In this document: in pieces, positions 31,794 through 40,456 of the stretch
Layout of the letters: every line of letters starts with the position of its first letter
Position numbering within the stretch: the first letter of the stretch is position 1
NCBI RefSeq assembly: GCF_018408575.1
Contig: NZ_AP023418.1
Coordinates: 1,144,415-1,208,414, forward strand
Length of the DNA: 64,000 nt
Direction: 5' to 3'
Origin: Vescimonas coprocola
GTDB lineage: Bacteria; Bacillota; Clostridia; Oscillospirales; Oscillospiraceae
Translations under genes and position numbers: made by a program
Notes under the pieces: model-generated
The model's input: the letters and a program-made list of their open reading frames with translations, nothing else
Database searches by the model: none
What the model was told of the DNA's origin: nothing

Positions 31794-33362
31794 TCACTCC
31801 GCCTTAGGGCCTGCGGCCACCACCTCAGCACTCATGCGGGTGTACTTCTTGAAGTTCTCCACAAAGGAGCTTGCCAGCTTGCGGCAGGCGGCCCGGTAGG
31901 CCTCCTTGTCCGCCCATGTATTCTCCGGGATCAGCAGCTCACTGGGCACGCCCTCGATGGCCGTGGGTACCTGAACGCCGAAGGTGGGATCGGTGACGAA
32001 GTCCGCCTTCTCGATCTCGCCGGTGAGGGCCGCCGTCACCATGGCACGGGTATAGCGCAGCTTCATGCGCTGACCGGTGCCGTTCCAGCCTGTGTTCACC
32101 AGATACACCTTGGCTCCGGCCTTCTCCACCTTCTCCGCCAGCATGGCGGCATAAACGGAGGGATCCAGCGGCAGGAAGGGTTCACCGAAGCAGGTAGAGA
32201 AAGTGGGTACCGGCTCGGTGACGCCGATCTCCGTCCCCGCTACCTTGCTGGTAAAGCCGGAGACGAAGTAGTACATGGCCTGATTCCTATCCAGCTTGCT
32301 GATAGGGGGCAGCACGCCGTAGGCGTCGGCGGTGAGGAAGATCACCGTCTTGGGGACACTGGGGCTCATGCCGGAGAGCTCGGCGTTGGGGATATACTCC
32401 ACCGGGTAGCCCACCCGGCTGTTCACCGCCAGCGAGTCGTCGTCGAAGTCGAACTCCCGTGTGTCGGGATCCATGACCACATTCTCCACCAATGCGCCGA
32501 ATTTGATGGCGTTGTAGATTTCCGGCTCCCCCTCCGCAGAGAGGTTGATGCACTTGGCGTAGCAGCCGCCCTCGAAGTTAAAGACGGAGTCGTCGGCCCA
32601 GCCGTGCTCGTCGTCTCCGATGAGCTTGCGGGCGGGGTCGGCGGAGAGGGTGGTCTTACCGGTGCCGGAGAGGCCGAAGAACACGGCGGAGTCGCCGTCC
32701 GTTCCGATGTTGGCGGAGCAGTGCATGGGGAACACCCCCTGCTTGGGCAGGATGTAGTTCATGACGGAGAACACCGACTTCTTGATCTCGCCGGCGTAGC
32801 GGGTGCCGCAGATCACCACCAGATGCGCCTCGTAGTCCACCAGAATGGCGGCCTCGCTGTGGGTGCCATCGATCTCCGGGACGCACTTGAAGCCGGGGGC
32901 GGCCACGATGGTGTAGTCCGCCGTGAAGCTTGCCAGCTGCTCCGGCGTGGGCCGGCGCAGCAGCTGATGAATGAACAGGTTCTGGCTGGCCAGCTCGTTG
33001 ACGATGCGGAAGGATTTGGTATACTTGGGGTCTGCCCCAGCGAAGCCGTCAAAGACGTAGACCTCCTTATTCTGGAGATACGCCGTGACCTTGGCGAAAA
33101 TGGCGTCGAATTTCTCTTTTTCCATGGGGCGGTTCACCTTGCCCCATGCGATATCGTCGTGTACCGCCGGGGTGTCCACGATGAACTTATCGTTAGCGCT
33201 GCGCCCGGTGTACTTCCCGGTCTTTACCACCAGCGCCCCGGTGGCAGACAGGGTTCCCTCTCCCCGGCGCAGAGCGTGCTCCGTCAGCTGGGCCGGGGTC
33301 AGGTTGCGATATACCGCCGCCGCATTGACGATGCCCAGCTGCTCCAATCCGTAGGTTTCCAT
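31794..33362 (-). CDS. pckA: Phosphoenolpyruvate carboxykinase (ATP)
   Basis: A 522-residue ATP-type PEPCK. P-loop GLSGTGKTTLSADP, metal/kinase motif LIGDDEHGW, the early TGRSANDKF and NLFIHQLL blocks and late GWNGTGQRMKLRYTRAM. It interconverts oxaloacetate and PEP with ATP; in anaerobes often used for CO2 fixation and energy gain. The start ATG at 33362 has AAGGAGG 8 nt upstream; an in-frame extension before it is not supported. Confidence 0.97.
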   Translation of the reverse strand: METYGLEQLGIVNAAAVYRNLTPAQLTEHALRRGEGTLSATGALVVKTGKYTGRSANDKFIVDTPAVHDDIAWGKVNRPMEKEKFDAIFAKVTAYLQNKEVYVFDGFAGADPKYTKSFRIVNELASQNLFIHQLLRRPTPEQLASFTADYTIVAAPGFKCVPEIDGTHSEAAILVDYEAHLVVICGTRYAGEIKKSVFSVMNYILPKQGVFPMHCSANIGTDGDSAVFFGLSGTGKTTLSADPARKLIGDDEHGWADDSVFNFEGGCYAKCINLSAEGEPEIYNAIKFGALVENVVMDPDTREFDFDDDSLAVNSRVGYPVEYIPNAELSGMSPSVPKTVIFLTADAYGVLPPISKLDRNQAMYYFVSGFTSKVAGTEIGVTEPVPTFSTCFGEPFLPLDPSVYAAMLAEKVEKAGAKVYLVNTGWNGTGQRMKLRYTRAMVTAALTGEIEKADFVTDPTFGVQVPTAIEGVPSELLIPENTWADKEAYRAACRKLASSFVENFKKYTRMSAEVVAAGPKAE

Positions 33363-33412
33363 GACAGTTCCTCCTTGTTCCTCCCGCAGATCACGGGGCC
33401 GATAACAGCAGT

Positions 33413-33450
33413 ATAGCACAGGGCCTTCGGAAAAGAAAGCCCTGTGCTAT
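33413..33450 (-). terminator. Inverted repeat between selD and pckA
   Basis: 12-bp perfect arms (33413-33424 and 33439-33450). On the minus strand it follows the selD stop and ends in TATACT, which may also serve as a pckA -10 element. Terminator or overlapping control site. Confidence 0.55.
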
Positions 33451-33460
33451 GATTTCCTTC

Positions 33461-34498
33461 TCAATGCAGCACGATGCGGGCGCCGCCCTCATAACGGCGC
33501 ATAACGCCCACCCGCTGGGCGCTTGGCACGGTACCCTTCAGCTCCGCCAGCAGCGCATCGGCGTCCGCCGGATCCACGGCCATCAGCAGGCCGCCGGAGG
33601 TCTGGGGGTCATACAGCATATCCTGTACGGCGATCTCCGTCTGTCCGGCATCCACCCACTGCTCGGCAAAGGTACGGTTGCGGTACATCCCCGCCGGGAG
33701 CACCCCCATGCGGGCAAACTCCAGCGCCTCCGGGATCAGGTCCACCGCCGACACCTCCACCTCGGCCCGTAGGTCGCTGCCCTGCGCCATCTCCAGCAGG
33801 TGGCCCATCAGGGCAAAGCCTGTCACGTCGGTGCAGGCATGGACCCGGTACTTCACCATGGCGTCCCGGCCATTCTTGTTCAGGGTGGTCATCAGGCGCA
33901 TGGCCAACTCCGTGCTCTCCTTGGAGCAAAGATCGGCCTTCATGGCGGAGGTGAGGATGCCGATGCCGATGGGCTTGGTCAGCAGCAGCACATCCCCCTC
34001 CTTGGCGCCGCTGTTGGTGAGGATCCTGTCGGGGTGGACGAAGCCCGTGACGGACAGGCCGTACTTGGGCTCGTCGTCGAAGATGCTGTGGCCGCCGGTG
34101 ATGAGGGCGCCCGCCTCATAAACCTTCTCATAGCCGCCCCGGAGGATCTGATGCACCGTGTCCTTGGGCATATCCTCCGGCACACACATGATGTTCAGAG
34201 CCAGCTTGGGGTCACCGCCCATGGCGTAGATATCCGACAGGGCGTTGGTGGCTGCGATCTGGCCGAAGGTATAGGGATCGTCGGCAATGGGCGGGAAAAA
34301 GTCCAGCGTCTGCACCAGCGCCAGCTCGTCCGATACCTTATACACCGAGGCGTCGTCGCTCTTATCAAAGCCCACCAGCAGATTGGGATCCTTGTGGACC
34401 TGGATACCCTCCAGCAGCTGCGCCAGCACACCGGCGCCTACCTTGGCGCCGCAGCCGGCGCACTTGGCCAGCTTCGTCAGTTTTACATTTTCTTCCAT
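33461..34498 (-). CDS. selD: Selenide, water dikinase SelD
   Basis: A 345-residue SelD of standard length. It makes selenophosphate from selenide and ATP. The catalytic Cys16 and Lys19 are visible in KCAGCGAK; all relevant codons are TGC/TGT, so there is no selenocysteine form. Further motifs: DDASVY, TDFFPPI-like QTLDFFPPI, ATNALSDIYAMGG, GGHSI, DVTGFALMGHL and DPQTSGGLL. Starts one base after the yqeB-type stop, with its ribosome site inside that gene. Located with selenium-dependent hydroxylase maturation genes rather than selA/selB, it may serve the Mo-hydroxylase selenium cofactor. Confidence 0.97.
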   Translation of the reverse strand: MEENVKLTKLAKCAGCGAKVGAGVLAQLLEGIQVHKDPNLLVGFDKSDDASVYKVSDELALVQTLDFFPPIADDPYTFGQIAATNALSDIYAMGGDPKLALNIMCVPEDMPKDTVHQILRGGYEKVYEAGALITGGHSIFDDEPKYGLSVTGFVHPDRILTNSGAKEGDVLLLTKPIGIGILTSAMKADLCSKESTELAMRLMTTLNKNGRDAMVKYRVHACTDVTGFALMGHLLEMAQGSDLRAEVEVSAVDLIPEALEFARMGVLPAGMYRNRTFAEQWVDAGQTEIAVQDMLYDPQTSGGLLMAVDPADADALLAELKGTVPSAQRVGVMRRYEGGARIVLH

Positions 34499-34499
34499 T

Positions 34500-35300
34500 T
34501 TATGGTTCCTCCTTCAATTTCCCGGACAGGGCCAGCACCGCCTCCAGCACACCGCCGCCCACGGCCAGTGCCTTGTCCGATACCGTATCACAATATTCCC
34601 GTTTGCCACGGGGATCCACGTCTCCGGCCTTCATGCCCCGGAACACCGGAGTCCCATCCGACAGGATGCCCCGCAGCACACCGCTGATGGTGCAGCGCAT
34701 GGGCTGACCCTCCACCGTAGCCACCACGTCCCCCTCGGCAACCGTGGCCCCGATATCCGCCAGTTGGTGCAGGATGCCGTCTGCCGGAGCACGCAGCACC
34801 CGCTCCCCGGCGAAGCCGCCGACGAGTCCCGGTATGCTGGTGTTGGGCAGGGCGCTGCCCCGATAGATGACCCGGCCCAGCGTATGGCCCCGCATGGTCT
34901 CCACCACCGCATGGCAGTCCTCTCCGGCAGTGAAGCCCGGCCCTACGCCTACCACCACCGGTGCATCGGTGATGCGGGTGCCCAGATTCCGCTTGGCCAG
35001 AATGGCATCCACCAGCGCATCCGGCCGCAGTTCCTCCCGGCACCGCAGCTCCGGGTCCGCCAGCACGGAGATCTCTCCCGCCGCACAGATCCTCCGGGCC
35101 TGAGGGACATCCACCGCCCGGCGGGCCGTGGCATCCTCCACCTGCGTCTCCCCCAGCACGATGGCCTGCGAGAAGCACACGGTGCGGCGAATGGCCGTGG
35201 GCTGGGGCAGATCCGTCATAACCACCTGCATGCCGGCCCTCCAAAGGCGCATCGCAATGCCTGTGGCGATATCCCCCGCTCCCCGGATCAGTACCAGCAT
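34500..35300 (-). CDS. yqeB: EF2563/YqeB-family selenium-dependent molybdenum hydroxylase system protein
   Basis: A 266-residue protein starting at the ATG with GGAGGA upstream. N-terminal Rossmann-type LIRGAGDIATGIAMRLWRAG, central VVGVGPGFTAGEDCHAVVETMRGH, and a C-terminal hammerhead/lipoyl-like part (APADGILHQLADIGATVAEGD, written in pieces). This matches the YqeB family, which always travels with orphan selD and selenium-dependent molybdenum hydroxylases (purine hydroxylase, xanthine dehydrogenase). Its exact step in inserting selenium is unknown. First gene of the yqeB-selD unit, divergent from the ModE-like gene. Confidence 0.9.
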   Translation of the reverse strand: MLVLIRGAGDIATGIAMRLWRAGMQVVMTDLPQPTAIRRTVCFSQAIVLGETQVEDATARRAVDVPQARRICAAGEISVLADPELRCREELRPDALVDAILAKRNLGTRITDAPVVVGVGPGFTAGEDCHAVVETMRGHTLGRVIYRGSALPNTSIPGLVGGFAGERVLRAPADGILHQLADIGATVAEGDVVATVEGQPMRCTISGVLRGILSDGTPVFRGMKAGDVDPRGKREYCDTVSDKALAVGGGVLEAVLALSGKLKEEP

Positions 35301-35330
35301 CGTTTTTCCTCCATCCGTTCTCTTTTTATG

Positions 35331-35359
35331 AGGATAACACGTTTTCCCGTTTTCGTCAA
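35331..35359 (-). promoter_or_regulatory. Promoter of yqeB-selD
   Basis: Minus strand TTGACG (35354-35359), 17-bp spacer, TATCCT (35331-35336). Confidence 0.7.
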
Positions 35360-35432
35360 TCACCCCGGTATGGAGGAAAGCCAACGTACCGCCCCGCTAT
35401 CGCTAATTTCCATCCTCAGACGGCGGTTTCCA

Positions 35433-35461
35433 TTGACGGCAGGCGGCAAGCCTGCTACAAT
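35433..35461 (+). promoter_or_regulatory. Promoter of the ModE-like gene
   Basis: TTGACG (35433-35438), 17-bp spacer, TACAAT (35456-35461); the start codon is 6 bp further on, so the leader is nearly absent. Confidence 0.65.
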
Positions 35462-35467
35462 GAACAC

Positions 35468-35824
35468 ATGGAAGAGAAATTATCGTATCGGAATACCGTC
35501 CGCCTGTTCGCCGGGGAGAAGTGCTTCGGTCCGGGCGTCGCCCAGCTGCTGCGCCATGTGCAGGAGTTTCATTCTCTGCGCTCTGCGGCCAAAGCCATGA
35601 ACATGGCCTACTCCAAGGCGTGGACCATCGTCAAGTCCTCGGAGCGGATCTTGGGCGTCCAGCTGCTGCATACCTCCGTGGGGGGAAGGAGCGGCGGCGG
35701 AGCGCAGCTGACGGAGGAGGCGGTGCTCCTGCTGGAGGCCTACACCGCCTTCTGTGCCGATCTGCACGCCGCCGGGGACGCTCTCTTCGCCCAACACTTC
35801 GGGTATCTGGAGGGCCGGTCGTAA
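35468..35824 (+). CDS. ModE N-terminal-type winged-helix regulator
   Basis: A 118-residue DNA-binding protein: a LysR/ModE-like winged helix (FGPGVAQLLRHVQEFHSLRSAAKAMNMAYSKAWTIVKSSE in short pieces) followed by GGRSGGGAQLTEEA, the wing typical of ModE. The molybdate-binding MOP/TOBE domains of full ModE are absent, so it probably does not sense molybdate by itself. Such one-domain forms sit next to molybdopterin and selenium-hydroxylase genes. Divergent from yqeB-selD (167 bp apart) and convergent with the cysteine desulfurase gene; it may control either. Confidence 0.85.
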   Translation: MEEKLSYRNTVRLFAGEKCFGPGVAQLLRHVQEFHSLRSAAKAMNMAYSKAWTIVKSSERILGVQLLHTSVGGRSGGGAQLTEEAVLLLEAYTAFCADLHAAGDALFAQHFGYLEGRS

Positions 35825-35833
35825 GCAGCTCCT

Positions 35834-36970
35834 CTATCTGACAGTCTCACGAAAAAGCTGGTGCAGCTCCTGCGCCAGCTTTTCTATTTGCGCCGGAGTG
35901 TTGAAGTCGGAAAGGCTCAGGCGCACCGTGCCGGTGTCCAGTGTCCCCGCCGTGCGGTGGGCCAGCGGCGCACAGTGAAGCCCCGCCCGCAGGGCGATAC
36001 CCCGGCGTCCCAGCGCCTCCGCCAGCTCTTCGCAGTCCCGGCCCGCCGCCCGGAAGGACACCACACCGGTGGGATGGGGGCCGTTTGCGGGCGTGAATAC
36101 CTCCACCCCCGGCAGGGCCTTCAGGCGGCGCACCGCCTCCGCCGCCAGCTGCCGCTCCCGGCAGGCGATGGCCTCCGGCGTCCGTCGGCGGACGAACCGC
36201 AGTCCCTCCAACAGCCCGGCGATGCCCGGCATATTGTGGGTGCCGGCCTCCAGGCGATCCGGCAGGGTCGGGGGCATCTGCCGGTCACGGGAGGCGCTTC
36301 CCGTGCCGCCCAGCAGCAGCGGCCGGGCGGGCCGTTCGCCGCACAGCAGCAGCCCCGTCCCCTGGGGGCCGTAAAGCCCCTTGTGGCCCGGCATGGCAAT
36401 GAAGGCCGCCCCCAGCTCCGTCAGGTGCAGGGGCAGCGTCCCTGCCGATTGGGAGGCGTCCACCAACAGCGGCACACCCCGGCTGCGGCAGACTCCGGCG
36501 ATCTCCTCCAGCGGCTGGACGCAGCCGAACACGTTGGACACATGGTTGACGATCACCGCATCCGCCCCGGCCAGAATGGCCCGTCGGAATTCCTCCGCCG
36601 CCTGCTCCCGCCGGAAGGGCGGCGCATCCACCACCGTCAGGCGCACCTCCGGTATGGCATACAGGGGGCGGCAGACGGCGTTGTGCTCATAGCCGGAGAT
36701 CACCACCCGGCTGCCGGGAACCACCAGCGACCGGATGGCGATGTTCAACCCGTGGGTGGCGTTCATGGTGAACACCACATTCTCCGGCGACGGCACGCCG
36801 AATAGCGCCGCCGCCTCGGCCCGACACCGGAAGGCCGTCTCCTCCGCCCGGCGGGCGGTGGGATGGCTGCCCCGTCCGGGAGTGGACAGCTCTGCCGCCG
36901 CCTGTGCCATGGCCTGCCGCACCTGGGGCGGCTTTTCCAGTGTGGTGGCCGCAGCGTCCAGATAGATCAT
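35834..36970 (-). CDS. Cysteine desulfurase family protein, selenium-locus type
   Basis: A 378-residue class V aminotransferase-fold enzyme. PLP Lys K197 (PGHKG), PLP-binding D171 (DASQSAG), His in NATHGLN and HNA, catalytic Cys C333 (RAGLHCAPLAH). The RAGLHCAP form belongs to the SufS-like group, and the branch with LxxGGTGSxS is the one found beside yqeB and DUF3343 (EF2568 type). It can mobilise sulfur from cysteine, or selenium from selenocysteine. It starts in a 4-bp overlap with the DUF3343 gene. Confidence 0.9.
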   Translation of the reverse strand: MIYLDAAATTLEKPPQVRQAMAQAAAELSTPGRGSHPTARRAEETAFRCRAEAAALFGVPSPENVVFTMNATHGLNIAIRSLVVPGSRVVISGYEHNAVCRPLYAIPEVRLTVVDAPPFRREQAAEEFRRAILAGADAVIVNHVSNVFGCVQPLEEIAGVCRSRGVPLLVDASQSAGTLPLHLTELGAAFIAMPGHKGLYGPQGTGLLLCGERPARPLLLGGTGSASRDRQMPPTLPDRLEAGTHNMPGIAGLLEGLRFVRRRTPEAIACRERQLAAEAVRRLKALPGVEVFTPANGPHPTGVVSFRAAGRDCEELAEALGRRGIALRAGLHCAPLAHRTAGTLDTGTVRLSLSDFNTPAQIEKLAQELHQLFRETVR

Positions 36971-37218
36971 GTCCCCGCCTCCTGCCAGCCGCTATCCGTC
37001 CGTTCATATATGCCAAGGGGCGTCAGCCCCGCTGTCTGTAAGCACGTCTGGGCCTCCTGCCGCCGCTGGCCCCGCACCTTCACCGCATAGCTGCATCCGC
37101 CGCCGGTAAGCCCCGCCGGGGCCCGGAACAGGACGCTGCGGATGCCGCACTGCTCCAACGCCCGCACCATACGCTGGGCATGGGTGACGGAGCGGGCGAT
37201 GAAAAGAATCTCGTTCAT
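36967..37218 (-). CDS. DUF3343 putative Se/S carrier-like protein
   Basis: An 83-residue protein. FIARSVTHAQRMVRALEQCGI followed by GCSYAVKVR and TAGLTPLGIY match DUF3343, small proteins with one or two cysteines thought to carry selenium or sulfur. Cysteines at positions about 24, 42 and 60; the GCSYAV cysteine is the conserved one. The start ATG has GAGGAG upstream. Coupled to the desulfurase gene by an ATGA overlap, which suggests donor and acceptor made in equal amounts. Confidence 0.85.
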   Translation of the reverse strand: MNEILFIARSVTHAQRMVRALEQCGIRSVLFRAPAGLTGGGCSYAVKVRGQRRQEAQTCLQTAGLTPLGIYERTDSGWQEAGT

Positions 37219-37284
37219 TCTGCACTCCTCCTCACGGGACATTCTATGTGAAAGCGTCCCCGCCGGTGCGGTATCCACCATATG

Positions 37285-37317
37285 AAAAAGAGGAGAACGG
37301 CTCGTCCTCCTCTTTTT
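37285..37317 (-). terminator. Terminator after ispF
   Basis: 11-bp stem (37285-37295 with 37307-37317), A- and T-tracts on both sides, just past the ispF stop. Confidence 0.85.
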
Positions 37318-37329
37318 ATCGCTTACGGA

Positions 37330-37818
37330 TCAGTTCTCCGCCCTCTGGATCAGCGCCACGGCGTGGGCGGATATCCCCAGTCCCTCACCGGTGAAGCCCA
37401 GATGCTCCTCCGTGGTGGCCTTGACGTTCACCTGCTCCGGCCGGATGCCCAGCGTCCGGGCCAGCGCACAGCGCATCTCCTGCCGGTAGGGAGCGATCTT
37501 GGGGGCCTGCGCCACCAACGTGGCGTCGATATTTACCACCTGCCACCCCTGCTCCGTCAGGGCCTTCATCACCCGCTCCAGCAGCGTCAGGCTGGAGATG
37601 TTCAGAAAGGCATTGTCGCAGTCCGGGAATAGCTTCCCGATATCGTCCATACCGGCAGCGCCCAGCAGGGCATCCATCACCGCATGGGTCAGCACGTCCG
37701 CATCGGAGTGGCCGTCCAACCCCTTCTCCCACGGGATGGTAACACCGCCTAAGATCAGAGGCCTCCCCTGTGCCAGACGGTGAACGTCGTACCCGTGTCC
37801 TACCCGCAGTCCTGTCAT
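37330..37818 (-). CDS. ispF: 2-C-methyl-D-erythritol 2,4-cyclodiphosphate synthase IspF
   Basis: A 162-residue IspF. Metal-binding D11xH13 in GHGYDVHR, the GHSDADVLTHAVMDALLGAA block, and IDATLVAQAPK, with the C-terminal KATTEEHLGFTGEGLGI. It closes CDP-ME-2-phosphate to the cyclic diphosphate in the MEP isoprenoid pathway. Overlaps ispD by 4 bp. Confidence 0.97.
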   Translation of the reverse strand: MTGLRVGHGYDVHRLAQGRPLILGGVTIPWEKGLDGHSDADVLTHAVMDALLGAAGMDDIGKLFPDCDNAFLNISSLTLLERVMKALTEQGWQVVNIDATLVAQAPKIAPYRQEMRCALARTLGIRPEQVNVKATTEEHLGFTGEGLGISAHAVALIQRAEN

Positions 37819-38555
37819 GCCTGTTTCCTCCTCTCGGCCAGAATGGCCTCCGCCAGACGCAGGTCCAGCGGCCTAGTAATTTTGATGTTCTCCGGATCCC
37901 CGGCGGTGAGATAGACCTCCTTGCCCAGCCGCTCCACAGCGGAGCAGTCGTCCGTCAGAGTCACCTCGGCGTTCACCGCCGACTGAAGCGCCGCCTTCAG
38001 CAGCTCCGCCTGAAACACCTGCGGCGTCTGCACGGCAAAGAGGGCCGCCCGGTCCGGCGTCTCCAGCACCCGGCCCGTGGACGGCTCCGTCCGCTTGATG
38101 GTATCCGACACCGGCACCGCCGGGGCGGCGGCATAGGTGCGCTCCCCGAAACGGATCAGCTCGTCGATCTGTTCCGGGCGGATCAGGGGCCTTGCCCCGT
38201 CATGTACAGCGATGAGCCGGGCCTTTTCGTTGGCCTCCAGCGCCGCCGCCAGCACCGAGTGGGTGCGGGTCTCACCGCCCACCACCACACGCACGGGCTT
38301 TTGCAGGCTACATTTCTGGCACAGCTCCGCCATCTCCGCCAGACACTCCGTCCGGGTGGACAGTATGATCTCGTCCACCAGCGTGGCGGCGTCGATGGCC
38401 CGGAGGGTGTGGGCCAGCACCGGCTCCCCCTCCAGCGGCAGCAGCAGCTTGTTGCCGCCGCCCATGCGCCGGGATTCCCCCGCCGCCGGTACGATCATGG
38501 TACAGTAAGGGCGGCGCCTATCCCGCAGCTTCCCCAGCCGATCAAATAGCTTCAT
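37815..38555 (-). CDS. ispD: 2-C-methyl-D-erythritol 4-phosphate cytidylyltransferase IspD
   Basis: A 246-residue IspD. Nucleotide motif VPAAGESRRMGGGNKLLLPL, GGETRTHSV, VHDGARPLI, and TPQVFQ ... LTDDCSAVE. The first 18 residues (MKLFDRLGKLRDRRRPYC) are a short basic extension before the catalytic domain. It forms CDP-methylerythritol. Overlaps carD and ispF by 4 bp each. Confidence 0.96.
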   Translation of the reverse strand: MKLFDRLGKLRDRRRPYCTMIVPAAGESRRMGGGNKLLLPLEGEPVLAHTLRAIDAATLVDEIILSTRTECLAEMAELCQKCSLQKPVRVVVGGETRTHSVLAAALEANEKARLIAVHDGARPLIRPEQIDELIRFGERTYAAAPAVPVSDTIKRTEPSTGRVLETPDRAALFAVQTPQVFQAELLKAALQSAVNAEVTLTDDCSAVERLGKEVYLTAGDPENIKITRPLDLRLAEAILAERRKQA

Positions 38556-39046
38556 TCGTTCTTCGCTCCCGTCATCATGGCCTGCTCAATGCGCTGCTCC
38601 GCATCGGGATAGGTATGTCCCTCCACCAGCACCACCTCGGATACCAATATTTGTTTGGCGCTGTGGAGCATCTTGCGCTCACCGTTGGAAAGGCCCTTCT
38701 CCCGGTCCCGCCACATAAGGCCCTTGATGACACGGGCCACCTCCAGCAGGTCACCGCTCTTCAGCCGGTTCAGGTTCTCCCGATAGCGTCGGTTCCAGTT
38801 GGTGGTGCGGTCGATCTCCAGCCCCGGAATGGCGCTCAGTACCTCCCGGATGCGACCGGAGGTGGACAGGGCCCGGACGCCGATGGCCCCGCAGCTGCCT
38901 GTGGGGATCTTCAGCGTCAGCCCGCCGGAGGGCATTCGGAACACGTAGTAGCTGCCCAGCTGTCCGCCCAGCCGTTCCTGCACGATACTTTCGATGATCC
39001 CCGCCCCGTGCATGGGGTGAACCACCCGGTCACCTACCTGATACAT
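38552..39046 (-). CDS. CarD family transcription factor
   Basis: A 164-residue CarD/CdnL protein. The N-terminal Tudor-like RNA polymerase-interacting domain reads YQVGDRVVHPMHGAGIIESI ... YYVFRMPSGGLTLKIP, followed by helical DNA-binding part ending LVLVEGHTY-like. CarD proteins stabilise the open promoter complex, especially at rRNA promoters. First gene of carD-ispD-ispF, with ribosome site GGAAAGGAAGG. Confidence 0.93.
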   Translation of the reverse strand: MYQVGDRVVHPMHGAGIIESIVQERLGGQLGSYYVFRMPSGGLTLKIPTGSCGAIGVRALSTSGRIREVLSAIPGLEIDRTTNWNRRYRENLNRLKSGDLLEVARVIKGLMWRDREKGLSNGERKMLHSAKQILVSEVVLVEGHTYPDAEQRIEQAMMTGAKNE

Positions 39047-39094
39047 ACCGGTCCTTCCTTTCCAAACGATTTTTGTGTATAAGCACTCAAGAAT

Positions 39095-39123
39095 ATTATA
39101 CCCTTATCCCGGTATATTTTCAA
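39095..39123 (-). promoter_or_regulatory. Promoter of carD-ispD-ispF
   Basis: Minus strand TTGAAA (39118-39123), 17-bp spacer, TATAAT (39095-39100). Confidence 0.8.
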
Positions 39124-39155
39124 GAAAAATCGCAAAAAACGGTCCATCTATGAAA

Positions 39156-39198
39156 AAACAGCCTGCTGCGCACATTCCTTGCACGCAGCAGGCTGTTT
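39156..39198 (-). terminator. Terminator after the threonine-synthase-like gene
   Basis: Perfect 15-bp stem (39156-39170 with 39184-39198) followed on the minus strand by a T-run. Confidence 0.9.
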
Positions 39199-39214
39199 TG
39201 TTTCATGAGACAGC

Positions 39215-40456
39215 TTATTCCACGGTGACGCCCCGCTGGGCAAAGCCCTTCACCATCAGATCCAGATCCGGCTCGATGTGCAGAGGCTCCCCGGCGGACT
39301 TGATGGCGTTGGCCACGTCCTTCAGGCCGTTGCCGGTGACCACCGATACCACCGTGGCATCCTTCTCGATGAGGCCCTGCTCACAGGCCTTCTTCAGCGC
39401 CGCCGTACCGGTGACACCGGCAGGCTCACCGAACACGCCGCAGGTGCGGCCCAGCAGCCGCTGCGCCGCCAGGATCTCCTCGTCGGTGACGCAGATAGCA
39501 AGGCCCTTGGACTCCCGAATGGCCGCCAGTGCCTTGTCGGCATTGCGGGGTACACCCACGGAGATGGAGTCGGCAATGGTGTTCTCCTCCATCGGCTCCC
39601 AGGGCTTATTCTCCTGAATGGCCCGGTTGATGGGATAGCAGCCGTAGGACTGGGCGGAGATGAGCCGGGGCAGCTTGTCGATGAAGCCGATGGCATACAG
39701 ATCCTTGAAGCCCTTCCACACGCCGGCGATGGTGCAGCCGTCGCCCACGGAGATAGCCAGATAGTCCGGCATCTCCCAGTTCAGCTGCTCGGCGATCTCC
39801 AGAGCCACGGTCTTTTTCCCTTCGGAGAGATACGGGTTGATGGCAGCGTTGCGGTTGTACCAGCCGTACTTCTCGATGGCCTCGGCGGACATCTTGAAGG
39901 TCTCCTCGTAGTTGCCCTTGACGGAGATGACATTGGCCCCGAAGATCATCAGCTGGGCTATCTTGCCCTTGGGAGCCCGCTCCGGCACGAAGATATAGGT
40001 CTTGAAGCCCGCAGCGGCGGCGTTGCCCGCCAGAGAGCTGGCGGCGTTGCCGGTAGAGGAGCAGGCGATGGTCTTGGCGCCCGCCTCATAGGCCTTGGCC
40101 ACGGCCATGGCACTGGCCCGATCCTTCAGGGACGCCGTGGGGTTCTGACCGTCATCCTTCACCCACAGCTTGCGGATCCCCAGCGCACGGGCCAGATTAG
40201 GCTCGTCGTACAGAGGGCTCCAGCCCACCCGCAGAGGGGTATCAGGGGTAGTTTCCTCCACCGGCAGCAGCTCCCGGTAGCGCCACATGGAGCGGTTCTC
40301 CCGCCGGGCCAGCTTCTCCTTGGTGAGGACGGACTTGATGTAGTCGTAGTCGTAGACGATGTCCAGAATACCGCCGCACTGGCAGTTGGTCAGATCCGGA
40401 GTGGCCTCATAGGTTTTGCCGCAGCGGACGCACTTTCCGTATTTCACGTTTTTCAT
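39215..40456 (-). CDS. thrC: Threonine synthase
   Basis: A 413-residue fold-type-II PLP enzyme with an N-terminal zinc ribbon (C9, C12, C25, C27). PLP Lys K111 in NPTASLKDRAS, phosphate loop CSSTGNAASS, and late SVVTGNGLKD. It converts O-phosphohomoserine to threonine. The zinc ribbon and length fit the thrC branch common in archaea and Clostridia rather than the E. coli one. Other lyases of the fold cannot be fully excluded. No homoserine pathway genes are close by. Preceded by the ribbon-helix-helix gene 23 bp upstream. Confidence 0.87.
   Translation of the reverse strand: MKNVKYGKCVRCGKTYEATPDLTNCQCGGILDIVYDYDYIKSVLTKEKLARRENRSMWRYRELLPVEETTPDTPLRVGWSPLYDEPNLARALGIRKLWVKDDGQNPTASLKDRASAMAVAKAYEAGAKTIACSSTGNAASSLAGNAAAAGFKTYIFVPERAPKGKIAQLMIFGANVISVKGNYEETFKMSAEAIEKYGWYNRNAAINPYLSEGKKTVALEIAEQLNWEMPDYLAISVGDGCTIAGVWKGFKDLYAIGFIDKLPRLISAQSYGCYPINRAIQENKPWEPMEENTIADSISVGVPRNADKALAAIRESKGLAICVTDEEILAAQRLLGRTCGVFGEPAGVTGTAALKKACEQGLIEKDATVVSVVTGNGLKDVANAIKSAGEPLHIEPDLDLMVKGFAQRGVTVE

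Noticed and set aside
33461-34498. Selenocysteine-containing SelD
   Set aside because: The catalytic position is encoded by TGC, and no in-frame TGA is needed to read the gene.
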